A stretch of 64,000 nucleotides of DNA from Halarcobacter anaerophilus. Its GTDB lineage: Bacteria > Campylobacterota > Campylobacteria > Campylobacterales > Arcobacteraceae. The DNA is taken from positions 2,418,001 through 2,482,000 of the forward strand of contig NZ_CP041070.1 of the NCBI RefSeq assembly GCF_006459125.1, written 5' to 3'. The translations under genes and the position numbers were made by a program. Of this stretch, positions 8,921 through 18,750 are shown piece by piece. The notes under the pieces were generated by a model that did not search any database, was not told where the DNA came from, and saw only the letters and a program-made list of their open reading frames with translations. The stretch's first letter is position 1. Each line of letters opens with the position of its first letter.

Positions 8921-10636
8921 CTACTTAAACTTTATTTCAGAAGCATTGTTAATATAATCTTCTATTTTTCTATCATTATAACTTTCAAACTTCTCTTGAT
9001 TTGTCTTGATTTTTGAGACATAAGGTCTATTCTTTTTTAAGTTTGTATTTAATGTTTTTAAATTATCTTTTGCTTTTGTAAAATTATCATAAACTCCGTA
9101 AAGAAATCTATAAAATCCGTTATCGCTTCCTATTGCATAAACAAGTGTATTATTATCTAAACCGTTAGTTGCAAGAAATTGATCTAATTCAATATCTTTT
9201 TTAGGCAGTGTTACTAAAGTAATCGTATATTTATCGGTTTTTTTATCAAAAAACTCTTTTTTCAGTATATTCTTTTTTCCGTTTTGAGTATAAAAAATTT
9301 GTTCTTCTAAATCTTTAGCACTCTTTTTCATCTCAACTTTATCTCCTATTGGCTGATTATGTTGTATTTTATAAAGAATCTGATGATTTTTTATGCTAAT
9401 TACTCTTAAACCTCTATCGGGAAAATTTAATTTTTCTATTGCATCATTTGAAGCTTCTCTTGTTTCGTAAGCTCCGTAGAGTACTCTGGCATACTCATTT
9501 TTGTTTCCGTATTTATAGGCTAAAACATTGTTTTTCAAACCGTTTTTATTTAAAAAATCTTTTATTGAGACTTCTGATAAATCCAATTCTCCGAAATCTA
9601 TCGTATAAAAAGTTGTTTTATCGTTTAAAAACTCTTTTTTAATGCTGTGTTTGTTTTTTTTAGTTTCAAAAAAATACAAGTCTTTGTATATAGAAGATTT
9701 TGCTTGAAGATTTTTATCTTCTTTTTCCGGTTGTTCTTCTTCGTTTTTATCTTCTATAAGCATTTGCATACCTATTTGATGTTTAATCTCTATAGGCTTC
9801 TTAGACTCTTTTTTTTGTATAACTTTTTTTTCTTTCTCTTTCTCTAAATCTTTAGGAAGACTCTTTTTATAAAAGCTTTGGAATTTTGCCATTTTCATAG
9901 CAAAAGGTTTATTTGCCCTTAATGCTTTGTTTAAACTTTTTATTGCTTCCGTTGCCTCTTTTCTTGTTTTGTAAAGACCGTAAATAATTCTTGCTTTGTC
10001 TCTGTTCTTCCCATAAATATGTGCAAGACCTTTATCTTCTATTCCATTTTTTTTAAAAAAGTTTTTTATGGTGTTGCTTTTTAAATTTACTGTTGCGATT
10101 GATAAAGAGAAATATTTTGAATTTTCATTAAAAAACTCGGATTTTAAATCTTTGGCATCTTTTGTGTTTGAGATATAAATTAACTCGTCAAGCTTTTTTA
10201 AATTACTATTTTCACTCTTTGTTTGGGCATCTTTCAAACTTTTATTAAAAAAATTCTGCTGTCTTGATATTTTTGAAACATAAGGGGAATTCCTCTTTAT
10301 ATTTGAAGGCAATTTGTTGATTGAAGCTTTTGCCTCTTCTTGACTTTTAAATACTCCAAAAAGAACTTTTGCATATTTTCTGTTTTTCCCGTATTTATAT
10401 GCCAATACGTTTTTAAGATTATTTTTTTTGAAATATTCATATGGATTTGTAGAATCAAGATTTAAAGTAGCAATTGAAAGAGTATATGCTTTGCTCTTTG
10501 GATTCAAAAATTCATCTTCCAAGGTCTGCTTTTGAATATTATTTGCACCCTCTACAAAAAATATATCATCTTTTGCAGATGCCAATAGTACAGTTGCAGT
10601 AAGAATTAAAATAGATAGAGTTTTAATTATTTGCAT
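8921..10636 (-). CDS. Exported protein with four SPOR-like repeats
   Basis: A 571-residue protein with a signal peptide (MQIIKTLSILILTATVLLAS). It is built of four copies of a roughly 105-residue unit at about 26-132, 151-257, 318-421 and 447-555. Each copy runs (K/D)xEFxxxxxxxYTLSIATL, then a FFKKNGL-like helix and a YGKNxxYARVLYGxYxTxxEA segment, ending near PYVSKI. The YGxYxTxxEAxxAI pattern is the second half of the SPOR fold, which binds peptidoglycan denuded of stem peptides at septa. A Lys/Glu-rich linker (about 262-315) separates repeats 2 and 3. Periplasmic or envelope location is inferred. No enzymatic motif is seen. It may serve division or cell-wall scaffolding. Confidence 0.7.
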   Translation of the reverse strand: MQIIKTLSILILTATVLLASAKDDIFFVEGANNIQKQTLEDEFLNPKSKAYTLSIATLNLDSTNPYEYFKKNNLKNVLAYKYGKNRKYAKVLFGVFKSQEEAKASINKLPSNIKRNSPYVSKISRQQNFFNKSLKDAQTKSENSNLKKLDELIYISNTKDAKDLKSEFFNENSKYFSLSIATVNLKSNTIKNFFKKNGIEDKGLAHIYGKNRDKARIIYGLYKTRKEATEAIKSLNKALRANKPFAMKMAKFQSFYKKSLPKDLEKEKEKKVIQKKESKKPIEIKHQIGMQMLIEDKNEEEQPEKEDKNLQAKSSIYKDLYFFETKKNKHSIKKEFLNDKTTFYTIDFGELDLSEVSIKDFLNKNGLKNNVLAYKYGNKNEYARVLYGAYETREASNDAIEKLNFPDRGLRVISIKNHQILYKIQHNQPIGDKVEMKKSAKDLEEQIFYTQNGKKNILKKEFFDKKTDKYTITLVTLPKKDIELDQFLATNGLDNNTLVYAIGSDNGFYRFLYGVYDNFTKAKDNLKTLNTNLKKNRPYVSKIKTNQEKFESYNDRKIEDYINNASEIKFK

Positions 10637-10718
10637 TAATTTCTCTTAAATTGATATAAGCAAGATTTTATCAAATAGTAATTTAAAAAAGGATTTAAAA
10701 ATTTATCTAAATATAATA

Positions 10719-10750
10719 AAAAGAGATATACTTCAAAGTATATCTCTTTT
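10719..10750 (-). terminator. Intrinsic terminator of the str operon
   Basis: A perfect 15-bp inverted repeat (AAAAGAGATATACTT and its complement) with a 2-base centre lies just after the fusA stop. On the minus strand the stem is followed by a U-rich run (CTCTTTTTATTAT), fitting a rho-independent terminator at the end of rpsL-rpsG-fusA. Confidence 0.9.
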
Positions 10751-10771
10751 GAGTTAGTTAATTTTATTTAA

Positions 10772-12880
10772 TTAACCGTTTCTTTTTTTGATAATTTCAT
10801 CAGAAACATTTTTTGGTACTTCTTGATATGAATCAAAAAGCATAGAATAAGTTGCTCTACCTTGAGACATAGATCTTAAGTCTGTAGAGTATCCGAACAT
10901 TTCAGATAATGGAATCATTGCAGTAACTAGTTTAACACCTGCTCTGTCATCCATAGATTGAACTTGTCCTCTTCTTTTGTTAACGTCACCGATAACATCT
11001 CCCATATATTCTTCAGGAGTTTCAATTTCAACTTTCATAATAGGTTCTAAGATAACTGCTTGTGCTTCAGCTTTTCTACAAGCCTCTTTGAAACCCATTG
11101 AAGCTGCAAGTTTAAACGCCATTTCAGATGAGTCAACGTCGTGGTAAGAACCATCAAAAAGCGTAACTTCAATATCAACCATTGGATATCCGGCTAAGAT
11201 ACCTCCAGCCATTGCTTCTTCACAACCTTTTTGAACAGCAGGAATATACTCTTTTGGTACAACCCCACCTTTAATTTCGTTGTTGAATTTAAAGTTATCT
11301 TCAGATCCTGCAGGTAATGGTTTAATATCTAAGAATACGTGACCGTATTGACCTTTACCACCTGATTGTTTAGCATATTTGTACTCGTTTTTAATCTCGT
11401 TTTTAATAGTTTCTCTATATGCAACTTGAGGAGCACCAACTTCTGCTTCAACTTTAAATTCTCTTTTCATTCTATCAACAAGAATTTCAAGGTGTAACTC
11501 ACCCATTCCTGAAATAATAGTTTGTCCAGACTCTTCATCAGTTGCAACTCTAAATGATGGATCTTCTTCTGCTAGTTTTCCTAAAGCAATACCCATTTTT
11601 TCTTGGTCAGCTTTAGTTTTTGGTTCAACTGCAACAGAGATAACAGGATCCGGGAAGTCCATTCTTTCTAGAATTACAGGATCTTTTTCAGATGCTAATG
11701 TATCCCCTGTGATTGTTGATTTAAGACCAACAACTGCACCGATTTCACCAGCATAAAGTGCTTTTACTTCTTCTCTGTTATTTGAGTGCATTCTAAGAAG
11801 TCTACCGATTCTCTCTTTTTTCATTTTTGTAGAGTTCATCACGTAAGTTCCAGACTCTAATTGTCCTCTATATACTCTTACGAATGTTAACTGTCCAACA
11901 AAAGGGTCAGTCATAATTTTAAACGCTAGTGCAGCAACTTCACCCTCATCACTTGAAGGAACAATTACAGCTTCACCGTCTTGAGTTTCACCTTTAATAT
12001 CAGCAACTTCTGTTGGAGCAGGTAAATACATAGCAACAGCGTCAAGTAATGTTTGAACACCTTTGTTTTTAAATGCAGTACCGCAAGTCATAGGAGTGAT
12101 TGTCATAGATAAACATCCTGCTTTTAATCCAGCAACGATTTCATCTTCACTTAAGTCACCCTCTTCAAAGTATTTTTCCATTAACTCTTCAGAAGATTCA
12201 GCAGCAGCTTCAATCATTTTTTCTCTATACTCTTCAGCTTTTTCCAACATATCAGCAGGAATCTCTTCTACGTGATAGTGAGAACCCATTGCAGCATCTT
12301 CATCCCAAACGATAGCTTTCATTTTTACTAAATCAACTACACCTTGGAAATCTTCTTCTGCACCGATTGGTAATTGAATTGGAACAGGATTAGCTTTTAA
12401 TCTTTCAGTAACTTGTTTTTCAACCATATAAAAATCTGCACCTGTTCTATCCATTTTATTAACGAATATCATTCTTGGTACTCTATATTTATTTGCTTGT
12501 CTCCAAACAGTTTCAGATTGAGGTTGAACTCCACCTACTGAACAAAATACAGCTACTGCACCGTCAAGAACTCTCATTGATCTTTCAACTTCAATAGTGA
12601 AGTCAACGTGTCCCGGAGTGTCAATTATATTTATTTGTAGATCTTCATTTGTTTTTGGGTGAGGCCAGTGGCAAGTTGTAGCAGCAGAAGTAATTGTAAT
12701 ACCTCTTTCTTGCTCTTGCTCCATCCAGTCCATTGTTGCAGCACCGTCATGAACCTCACCGATTTTGTGAGATACACCTGTATAAAACAAAATTCTTTCT
12801 GTAGTTGTTGTTTTACCGGCGTCAATGTGTGCAGCAATACCAATGTTTCTAACTCTGTTAAGTGGTGTTTTTCTTGCCAT
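10772..12880 (-). CDS. fusA: Translation elongation factor G
   Basis: The 702-residue GTPase drives ribosomal translocation and, with RRF, recycling. G1 is [15 protein letters not shown] at about 17-31, G2 lies in [12 protein letters not shown]3 is [15 protein letters not shown] and G4 is NKMDRTGAD. The C-terminal domains IV and V contain [16 protein letters not shown] and the [20 protein letters not shown] hallmark. It follows rpsG by 15 bases, in the classical str order, and is closed by a strong terminator. Codon use is more regular than in nearby accessory genes, as expected for a highly expressed gene. Confidence 0.99.
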   Translation of the reverse strand: MARKTPLNRVRNIGIAAHIDAGKTTTTERILFYTGVSHKIGEVHDGAATMDWMEQEQERGITITSAATTCHWPHPKTNEDLQINIIDTPGHVDFTIEVERSMRVLDGAVAVFCSVGGVQPQSETVWRQANKYRVPRMIFVNKMDRTGADFYMVEKQVTERLKANPVPIQLPIGAEEDFQGVVDLVKMKAIVWDEDAAMGSHYHVEEIPADMLEKAEEYREKMIEAAAESSEELMEKYFEEGDLSEDEIVAGLKAGCLSMTITPMTCGTAFKNKGVQTLLDAVAMYLPAPTEVADIKGETQDGEAVIVPSSDEGEVAALAFKIMTDPFVGQLTFVRVYRGQLESGTYVMNSTKMKKERIGRLLRMHSNNREEVKALYAGEIGAVVGLKSTITGDTLASEKDPVILERMDFPDPVISVAVEPKTKADQEKMGIALGKLAEEDPSFRVATDEESGQTIISGMGELHLEILVDRMKREFKVEAEVGAPQVAYRETIKNEIKNEYKYAKQSGGKGQYGHVFLDIKPLPAGSEDNFKFNNEIKGGVVPKEYIPAVQKGCEEAMAGGILAGYPMVDIEVTLFDGSYHDVDSSEMAFKLAASMGFKEACRKAEAQAVILEPIMKVEIETPEEYMGDVIGDVNKRRGQVQSMDDRAGVKLVTAMIPLSEMFGYSTDLRSMSQGRATYSMLFDSYQEVPKNVSDEIIKKRNG

Positions 12881-12895
12881 ATTATTAGTTTCCTA

Positions 12896-13375
<480 letters not shown>

Positions 13376-13379
13376 CTAC

Positions 13380-13754
13380 TTATTTCTTAGGTCTTTTAGT
13401 ACCATATTTAGATCTTGCAACAGTTCTGTTTGCAACACCAGCAGTATCTAAAGCACCTCTAACGATGTGATACTTAACCCCAGGTAAATCCTTAACTCTT
13501 CCCCCTCTAACTAATACAATAGAGTGTTCTTGTAAGTTGTGACCCTCACCACCGATATATGAGATAACCTCAAATCCTGTAGTTAATCTAACTTTAGCAA
13601 CTTTTCTTAAAGCCGAGTTAGGTTTTTTTGGAGTTGTTGTATATACTCTTGTACATACACCTCTTCTTTGTGGACATTCTTTTAATGCTGGTGATTTAGA
13701 TTTTTTAATCACCTTTTTTCGCTCTTTTCTAACAAGCTGATTGATTGTAGGCAT
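13380..13754 (-). CDS. rpsL: 30S ribosomal protein S12
   Basis: The 124-residue protein sits at the decoding centre. [40 protein letters not shown] and [16 protein letters not shown] are canonical. The two classical streptomycin-resistance positions (Lys in TPKKPNSA and Lys in LPGVKYH) are both the sensitive wild-type Lys. It is first in the operon and preceded by an AAAGGG ribosome-binding site and a long leader. Confidence 0.99.
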   Translation of the reverse strand: MPTINQLVRKERKKVIKKSKSPALKECPQRRGVCTRVYTTTPKKPNSALRKVAKVRLTTGFEVISYIGGEGHNLQEHSIVLVRGGRVKDLPGVKYHIVRGALDTAGVANRTVARSKYGTKRPKK

Positions 13755-13949
13755 TCTTTCCCTTTATTTTTTTTATAGAGAGTCTATTTGTTATAATAAA
13801 TGAATCATATAGATTCTCTAATACGTGGTTTGAGCTTTAAAGCGGCTCAGGCTTCTCGTTACGTCCCAATGACGCCATGACATATGCAAAGTTGCATAAT
13901 CAAAACGATACTACCATTCTAGAGAAACGTTGAGTGTTTTCTAAAAAAG
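13755..13949 (-). ncRNA. Structured 5' leader of the str operon (candidate regulatory RNA)
   Basis: Between the predicted transcription start (near 13949) and the rpsL start lie about 190 nt whose middle (13818-13890) is far more GC-rich than flanking DNA. Read on the minus strand it contains several short stems: ATGCAA-CT-TTGCAT, CGTC-ATTGG-GACG, TGAGC-N9-GCTCA and GAATC-TATAT-GATTC. It also holds an unsupported 21-codon ORF (13818-13883) with no ribosome-binding site. A leader that senses ribosomal protein or growth state is inferred. A stand-alone small RNA is the alternative. Confidence 0.45.
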
Positions 13950-13955
13950 TTCGTG

Positions 13956-13983
13956 ATTATACTTAGTTTAAACTTAAATACAA
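13956..13983 (-). promoter_or_regulatory. Sigma-70-type promoter for rpsL-rpsG-fusA
   Basis: On the minus strand TTGTAT (-35, 13978-13983) is followed after 16 bases by a perfect TATAAT (-10, 13956-13961). Transcription would begin about 195 bases upstream of rpsL. The independent promoter fits the separation of this operon from rpoC. Confidence 0.75.
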
Positions 13984-14036
13984 CTTATTATTATACATAC
14001 CTTTTTATATAATTATAAATCTTTATTATCATAAAA

Positions 14037-15851
14037 TCATGGTTTACACAATATTCTAGGCTTTATTTCATTAATCTTACAAGCATTCACATAAGATGCG
14101 AGGAACCATATCAACTGCGATAAATGTTTCTGTTTATTTTTTCCATCTCTAAAATCAATTAATTCTTGTTTCAATTGTTTATATGACAATAATGTAGTCA
14201 CAACACATAGTGTTCTAACAGTTTTAGGATTAACTATTAATTTTTCTACATCATCTAGCACTTTATTCCAATCTTTTTCATCCGAACGTAATCTATTTAT
14301 CTTAGTTCCAGACCAATTATTATTCCAAGTTTTAATTTTATCTTCAAATTTTTCTTTATCAAATTTTATATTACCTATATTCTTACTAACCTGACCTAAT
14401 ACATCATGTAAACTTGATGCCTTAGTAGATGTTTCACCATGTTTTGAAATATAAAATAAAATTTCTGGTGATGTATCATGTATTTTACAGTGTATATGGT
14501 CAGCCCATTCATCTCCCAAATCATCACAGATAAGATGTCCTTCATCATAGACTTTTTTCTCTACCATATTAAACAATGTTTTTTCATCAAAACACGTTAT
14601 TGTTTTATCAATTTTCTTCTTTTCATTATCTGAGTATAACTTTTCGTTAATAACATCCTCAAGGTAATCTTTTGGTTCAACTATTTGTAATAAAGATTCA
14701 ATATTATTTAATATTCCCTTATCAAAATATAGTTGATGTTTATTATAAATATATTTAGGGTCTTGAAAGATTATTGAAAAATCTCCTTTTGAATTGAAAT
14801 AACTTTCAATATTTTGAGGTCTTTTAGAATTTACATTAAAAAGATAAATTTTTCTAAAATCATCAGACTTTAATTTCAGTTTATTATCCAGTGCTTTTAT
14901 TTCAATGGTTGATTTATTTAATTCAAATTGATTATTACTAATTGTAAAAGAATATTTTGCTTCATTTATAACTTTTCTAAATCTACTGTGTTTAATAGTA
15001 AGATATTTTTTATCAGATTTTTTATATTTTAATTCATAATTTCCATCTCCATTATAAATTTTATCTTCCAATGATTCAGTTCTTAATAAAACTCCAACTG
15101 GTGATAGTTTATTTTTTTTAATTTGTTCATAATCAATTGGTGCAGCAAATGAATCTAAAAATGTACTTTTCTTAGTTTGGTTCATTTTAACAATAATTTT
15201 TTCTGCCCATTCAATAAAACTTCTTATATCAGTTCTTTTTCCTTTTGTTTTAATTCTTCTAGTGTTAGGATTAACTGAATTATCATCAAATTCAGAGCTT
15301 TTCGTTTTAACATTATATGAATTTGCAATTGATTGTTGAACTCCATAAGAATTTAAAGCACTTTTTAAATCATTACCTTCATAATTAGCAGTTCTAACAC
15401 CTATATCAACTAATGATGTTGATGATGTATTAAGTTTATTAAAAACTGGTTCATCATTAGAAAATACTGTATTTATTTCCTCATGAGCTAAATATTTTAT
15501 ATGTTTAGGAAAATACTTTCCCATATCAGGTGCATTTAATTTAGAGACAACAAGCATATTATTCATTTCTACTAAAACTATATACGAATACTTCTTTTCT
15601 CTATAACCAGAAACATTTTTAATAAAGGAAGGGCTTTTTTCAGTTGAATATACTAATGCAGAAACATATACATCTTTTCTTCTAATATTATTTCTAATAT
15701 TTTTATTGATTGGAACATTAGTAAGTGATGTTTTTTTTTCATTTTTAATTTGTTTAAAAACCTTACTAACTAAATTATTTGATAGACTTTTATTTAATGC
15801 ATAAAATTGTGCATTATACGTTAATTCTATATTATCAAGTTCAATAGCCAT
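14037..15851 (-). CDS. Uncharacterised 604-residue accessory protein, possibly TIGR04141/DUF6119-like
   Basis: Not firmly recognised. It is a large, basic, Asn/Lys-rich cytoplasmic protein with no signal peptide or TM segment. The segment ICDDLGDEWADHIHCKIH at about 450-467, followed about 20 residues later by a Ser/His patch (TKASSLHDVLGQVSKNIG), is reminiscent of the core of the sporadically distributed TIGR04141/DUF6119 proteins, where an acidic CD motif precedes an IHxK and a SxLxHLxxQ motif. That link is only by eye. Proteins of that kind occur in defence islands. It is a single gene upstream of the str promoter, and low GC and isolation suggest horizontal transfer. Confidence 0.5.
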   Translation of the reverse strand: MAIELDNIELTYNAQFYALNKSLSNNLVSKVFKQIKNEKKTSLTNVPINKNIRNNIRRKDVYVSALVYSTEKSPSFIKNVSGYREKKYSYIVLVEMNNMLVVSKLNAPDMGKYFPKHIKYLAHEEINTVFSNDEPVFNKLNTSSTSLVDIGVRTANYEGNDLKSALNSYGVQQSIANSYNVKTKSSEFDDNSVNPNTRRIKTKGKRTDIRSFIEWAEKIIVKMNQTKKSTFLDSFAAPIDYEQIKKNKLSPVGVLLRTESLEDKIYNGDGNYELKYKKSDKKYLTIKHSRFRKVINEAKYSFTISNNQFELNKSTIEIKALDNKLKLKSDDFRKIYLFNVNSKRPQNIESYFNSKGDFSIIFQDPKYIYNKHQLYFDKGILNNIESLLQIVEPKDYLEDVINEKLYSDNEKKKIDKTITCFDEKTLFNMVEKKVYDEGHLICDDLGDEWADHIHCKIHDTSPEILFYISKHGETSTKASSLHDVLGQVSKNIGNIKFDKEKFEDKIKTWNNNWSGTKINRLRSDEKDWNKVLDDVEKLIVNPKTVRTLCVVTTLLSYKQLKQELIDFRDGKNKQKHLSQLIWFLASYVNACKINEIKPRILCKP

Positions 15852-16030
15852 TTACATTTTCCTTTATTAACTCAATTATAATATCAAACTATTAGTATTT
15901 TATAATTATATTTCTTACTAAAATATTAAGATAAAAACTAGCTTTTAGGTATCTCGAGTGATGGGTGATTTCTTAAAGAGAGTGTACTCATGTAATAAGA
16001 AGAAAAGTAAGTTTAAATTAACACAAACAA

Positions 16031-16546
16031 TTAAACAAATCCTATCTTTTTAGTATCCTCTTTAGCCTCATCTTGTATTTCTTGCATATTATTAATAACT
16101 TGTACAATTTTACTTAATAACTCTTTAGTTTGATTATCACTTATCTCTAGTTTTTCAATTCTTTTTACAATATCAAAATATGGCACTGATTGATTTTTTA
16201 ATTTAGTAAAAGTTCTCATTATAGATATATTTACTTCCCTTGCAATTTTACTTTTTAATACTGTTGCCAACATGTAAACACCTTGCTCTGTAAAAACTTT
16301 GATTTTAGAAGGATTAAATTTTAATGATTTAAGGTTATCACATTTTGTGATAAGCTCATTTTTCTCATCATTGTTTAATTCAAACATAAAATCATTTGGA
16401 AAACTTTCACTATTTCTTTTAACAGCTTGGTTTAATGCCCTTGTCTCAACCTCATAAAGCTCTGCCAAGTCTCTATCAATCATCACTTGAATACCTCTTA
16501 TTATAAAAATCTTATCGTCTACTATTATATTTTTAAGCTGTTTCAT
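16031..16546 (-). CDS. ORF6N domain protein
   Basis: The 171-residue protein begins with an ORF6N DNA-binding-type domain: an N-terminal strand pair, then VMIDRDLAELYEVETRALNQ, KRNSESFPNDFMFELN and a VFTEQGVYMLATVL segment at about 95-108. A C-terminal coiled coil follows. ORF6N domains (with KilA-N and BRO) are typical of phages and integrated elements, where they act as accessory or anti-repressor proteins, though stand-alone chromosomal copies are frequent in Campylobacterota. It is isolated on the minus strand with an AGAAGAG-type ribosome-binding site. Confidence 0.85.
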   Translation of the reverse strand: MKQLKNIIVDDKIFIIRGIQVMIDRDLAELYEVETRALNQAVKRNSESFPNDFMFELNNDEKNELITKCDNLKSLKFNPSKIKVFTEQGVYMLATVLKSKIAREVNISIMRTFTKLKNQSVPYFDIVKRIEKLEISDNQTKELLSKIVQVINNMQEIQDEAKEDTKKIGFV

Positions 16547-16667
16547 ACTCTTCTCTTAAATAAATTTTCCATATTATAATCAGAAAAAATATTTTTATTC
16601 GAAAAGATTGCATAATGTAATATTTATTAAGTTACCATAATAAGTGTACTAATATTCAACAAGATAT

Positions 16668-17402
16668 TTATAAAACAAGCCCCTTTAAACTTTTTACAGT
16701 AAAGAGTCTAAGTCCTTGACCTTTTTGCCCTTTTAATTCATTTGTAAAACCGTTTTTTGAAAATAATACTACCTCATCAGGTACTATTTCGAGTTTCTTA
16801 CAAAGCTCTTGTAGTCTGTGAAGTTCTGTTTTTTTCATTTTTGAGTTTGTATATTTACAAGAGCCTACTATGATTTTTCCGTTTTTAGCTTGAGCTAGGA
16901 GATTTATCTCGTTTTTATCTTCATCCCAATATCTTCCGATTTCTTCAATTTCATCATCTTTGAATACTATTTTTACATATTCATGGCAAAGTTGTTCAAA
17001 GATTAAATCCATAAACTCATTTTGGTAGTTATTAAACTTTTTAAAACACTCATCATACTCTTGTCTTGCTATTCCTCTGTACAAGGGTGAAACAAAAGCA
17101 AACCAAAATCTTAAAAAAGCAGCGGTAAAAAGTAGTTTGTCTGCGACTTCATTTTCTTCAAATCTATTTGTCAAAAAATCCATCGAAGTTTCAGTTTGAA
17201 TTATATTTAACTCTTCAAGTTCATAAATACTTTTGATTCCCTCATCATACTCAATATCCGCTCTTTTAAATGCAGAGTTTACTCTTCTGTCTCCTAACGC
17301 TATTCCTGTTAAGATTTTATGATAGGGTGCAGAATTTTTTGTAAGTTTTGATATATAATCTTGTATTTCATAATATTCATCCAAGATATGTCTTATTATC
17401 AA
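16668..17402 (-). CDS. DUF234-type protein (C-terminal part of archaeal-type ATPases), start uncertain
   Basis: The C-terminal region (FEQLCHEYVKIVF, IGRYWDEDKNEINLLAQ, GKIIVGSCKY, VVLFSKNGFT) matches the DUF234 nuclease-like domain usually fused to AAA-type ATPases; here there is no ATPase part. The boundary given uses a TTG codon. The same frame stays open with good coding character up to about 17558 (for example DIQTALNYFAVFGGLDVKI just upstream), but no ATG, GTG or TTG occurs there. An AAAAAGG ribosome-binding site stands 7 bases before two ATA codons at 17544-17549. The true start is therefore probably ATA or a mutated ATG, giving about 293 residues. It may be weakly expressed or decaying. 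Confidence 0.6.
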   Translation of the reverse strand: MIIRHILDEYYEIQDYISKLTKNSAPYHKILTGIALGDRRVNSAFKRADIEYDEGIKSIYELEELNIIQTETSMDFLTNRFEENEVADKLLFTAAFLRFWFAFVSPLYRGIARQEYDECFKKFNNYQNEFMDLIFEQLCHEYVKIVFKDDEIEEIGRYWDEDKNEINLLAQAKNGKIIVGSCKYTNSKMKKTELHRLQELCKKLEIVPDEVVLFSKNGFTNELKGQKGQGLRLFTVKSLKGLVL

Positions 17403-17598
17403 AGTTCTTAAGGGTTTGTTTATATCAATTTTAACATCAAGCCCGCCAAATACGGCAAAATAATTTAATGCTGTTTGAATATCTTTAGGATTATTTGTTT
17501 CACAAAATATTTGAAACTGTTCTATTAGGGATTTATCGTTTAGTATTATAGTAAAGCCTTTTTATCTGTTTTCGGAAGTATATCATAAATGCAGTATA

Positions 17599-18054
17599 TT
17601 ATTGAACCTTACAATATTTTTGCAAAAACATATTTAATTGATTTGCAAACTTTTGGACATCGTTTTTTGAAAAAGGTTTCGGTCCTTTTGTTATTTCTCC
17701 GCTGTCTCTTAACTCCTGCATTAAATTTCTCATTGCTAAATACTCTTTGATATTATCTTCGGTAAAAAGTTCACCTCGGTGATCTATTGCATGAGCCTTT
17801 TTTTCAATTATTCTATTTGCCAAAGGTATATCGGCTGTTATTGCCAAATCATTTTCTTTGATTAACTCAACTATTTTATTATCTGCCTCATCGGCACCTA
17901 ATTCAACAATTATATAATTTATCAAAGAAGAGTTGCCGATAGTTACTTTTTTATTTGAGATTACTACTGTTTTTAAATTTAATCTTTTTATAGCTTTAAA
18001 AAGTATAGGTTTTAAAAGGTTAGGAAAAGCATCTGCATCAACATATAAAGTCAT
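17599..18054 (-). CDS. YaiI/YqxD family protein (DUF188)
   Basis: The 151-residue protein opens with MTLYVDADAFPN, the invariant acidic motif of the DUF188 family, and continues with NDLAITADIPLANRII and AHAIDHRGELFTEDNIKEYL, all family hallmarks. The fold is PIN-like with conserved acidic residues, so nuclease activity has been proposed, but no function is proven. It overlaps the following YwbE-like gene by one base and forms a short run with 18054-18739. Confidence 0.9.
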   Translation of the reverse strand: MTLYVDADAFPNLLKPILFKAIKRLNLKTVVISNKKVTIGNSSLINYIIVELGADEADNKIVELIKENDLAITADIPLANRIIEKKAHAIDHRGELFTEDNIKEYLAMRNLMQELRDSGEITKGPKPFSKNDVQKFANQLNMFLQKYCKVQ

Positions 18055-18251
18055 TATAAAATCTCTTGTACCCGCCCTACTTGACCGTCTTGAAGTCTTA
18101 CTTTTATTCCTCTTGGATGCATTGAAGAGTTTGTTAAAATATCTTTAACAACTCCTAAAGTCAGTTTTCCTGTTTTTTGATCTTTTTTAAGAACAATCTT
18201 TACTTTAAGTCCCGGTTTTATATCAGCTCTATCTTTAGGATCTCTTATCAT
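18054..18251 (-). CDS. YwbE family protein (DUF2196)
   Basis: A 65-residue basic protein. The whole length fits the YwbE family: DIKPGLKVKIVLKKDQKTG, then TLGVVKDILTNSSMHPRGIK and VRLQDGQVGRVQEIL, a small beta-barrel reminiscent of nucleic-acid-binding KOW-like domains. The function is unknown. It overlaps both neighbours by one base (ends share TAATG/ATGA-type junctions), so translational coupling is likely. Confidence 0.9.
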   Translation of the reverse strand: MIRDPKDRADIKPGLKVKIVLKKDQKTGKLTLGVVKDILTNSSMHPRGIKVRLQDGQVGRVQEIL

Positions 18252-18739
18252 CAGGTTCCTTTATAAAACAAAACTTTTTTAAGTTCATCTAAATGATAAA
18301 AGAAGATAGTTTTAAAGGCAAAAGTTACTCTTGTCTTTTTCTCTACACTTGTATCCAATATGTTAAAAGTGAAGGTTTTTCCTTCTTCACTTTTAGTTTC
18401 AAAAGTTATTTGAACGGGTTTTAACGTTCTTATCATATTCATTGCTGCTTTATACTCTTTTGGAGTAACTCCGTCAAGCATATCACCGTTTTTTTCTTCT
18501 CTTCTAATAGCTTCAAAAAGTGCCGTCAAAGTATCTTTGTATATTGACTTGCTTAAAACAACTCTTGCTTTTGAAGTATGAAATGCTCCACTTTGATTAA
18601 GCAGTGGATTTGGTTTTTGTTCTCTTATCTCTTCAACCATAGTCAAAAAAAAGTTGCTGCCTCCCAAAATTTCAGAATATTGGATAAACTGCTCATGTAA
18701 ATCTTTTTTTGACTCTTTATCTAATTTATTAAAATCCAT
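18251..18739 (-). CDS. Conserved hypothetical protein, 162 residues
   Basis: Not recognised by name. It is a soluble alpha/beta protein without signal peptide or TM helices. The N-terminal half is helical (HEQFIQYSEILGGSNFFLTM, then EAIRREEKNGD). The C-terminal half has alternating beta strands (PVQITFETKSEEGKTFTFNI, TRVTFAFKTIFFYHLDELKK). Its position in a tightly packed run with YwbE and YaiI homologues suggests a housekeeping role in this group. No catalytic motif is visible. Confidence 0.7.
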   Translation of the reverse strand: MDFNKLDKESKKDLHEQFIQYSEILGGSNFFLTMVEEIREQKPNPLLNQSGAFHTSKARVVLSKSIYKDTLTALFEAIRREEKNGDMLDGVTPKEYKAAMNMIRTLKPVQITFETKSEEGKTFTFNILDTSVEKKTRVTFAFKTIFFYHLDELKKVLFYKGT

Positions 18740-18750
18740 AAAACTCCGTT

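Noticed and set aside
13818-13883. A 21-codon ORF in the str leader as a leader peptide
   Set aside because: There is no ribosome-binding site and no run of regulatory codons; reported only as part of a structured leader.
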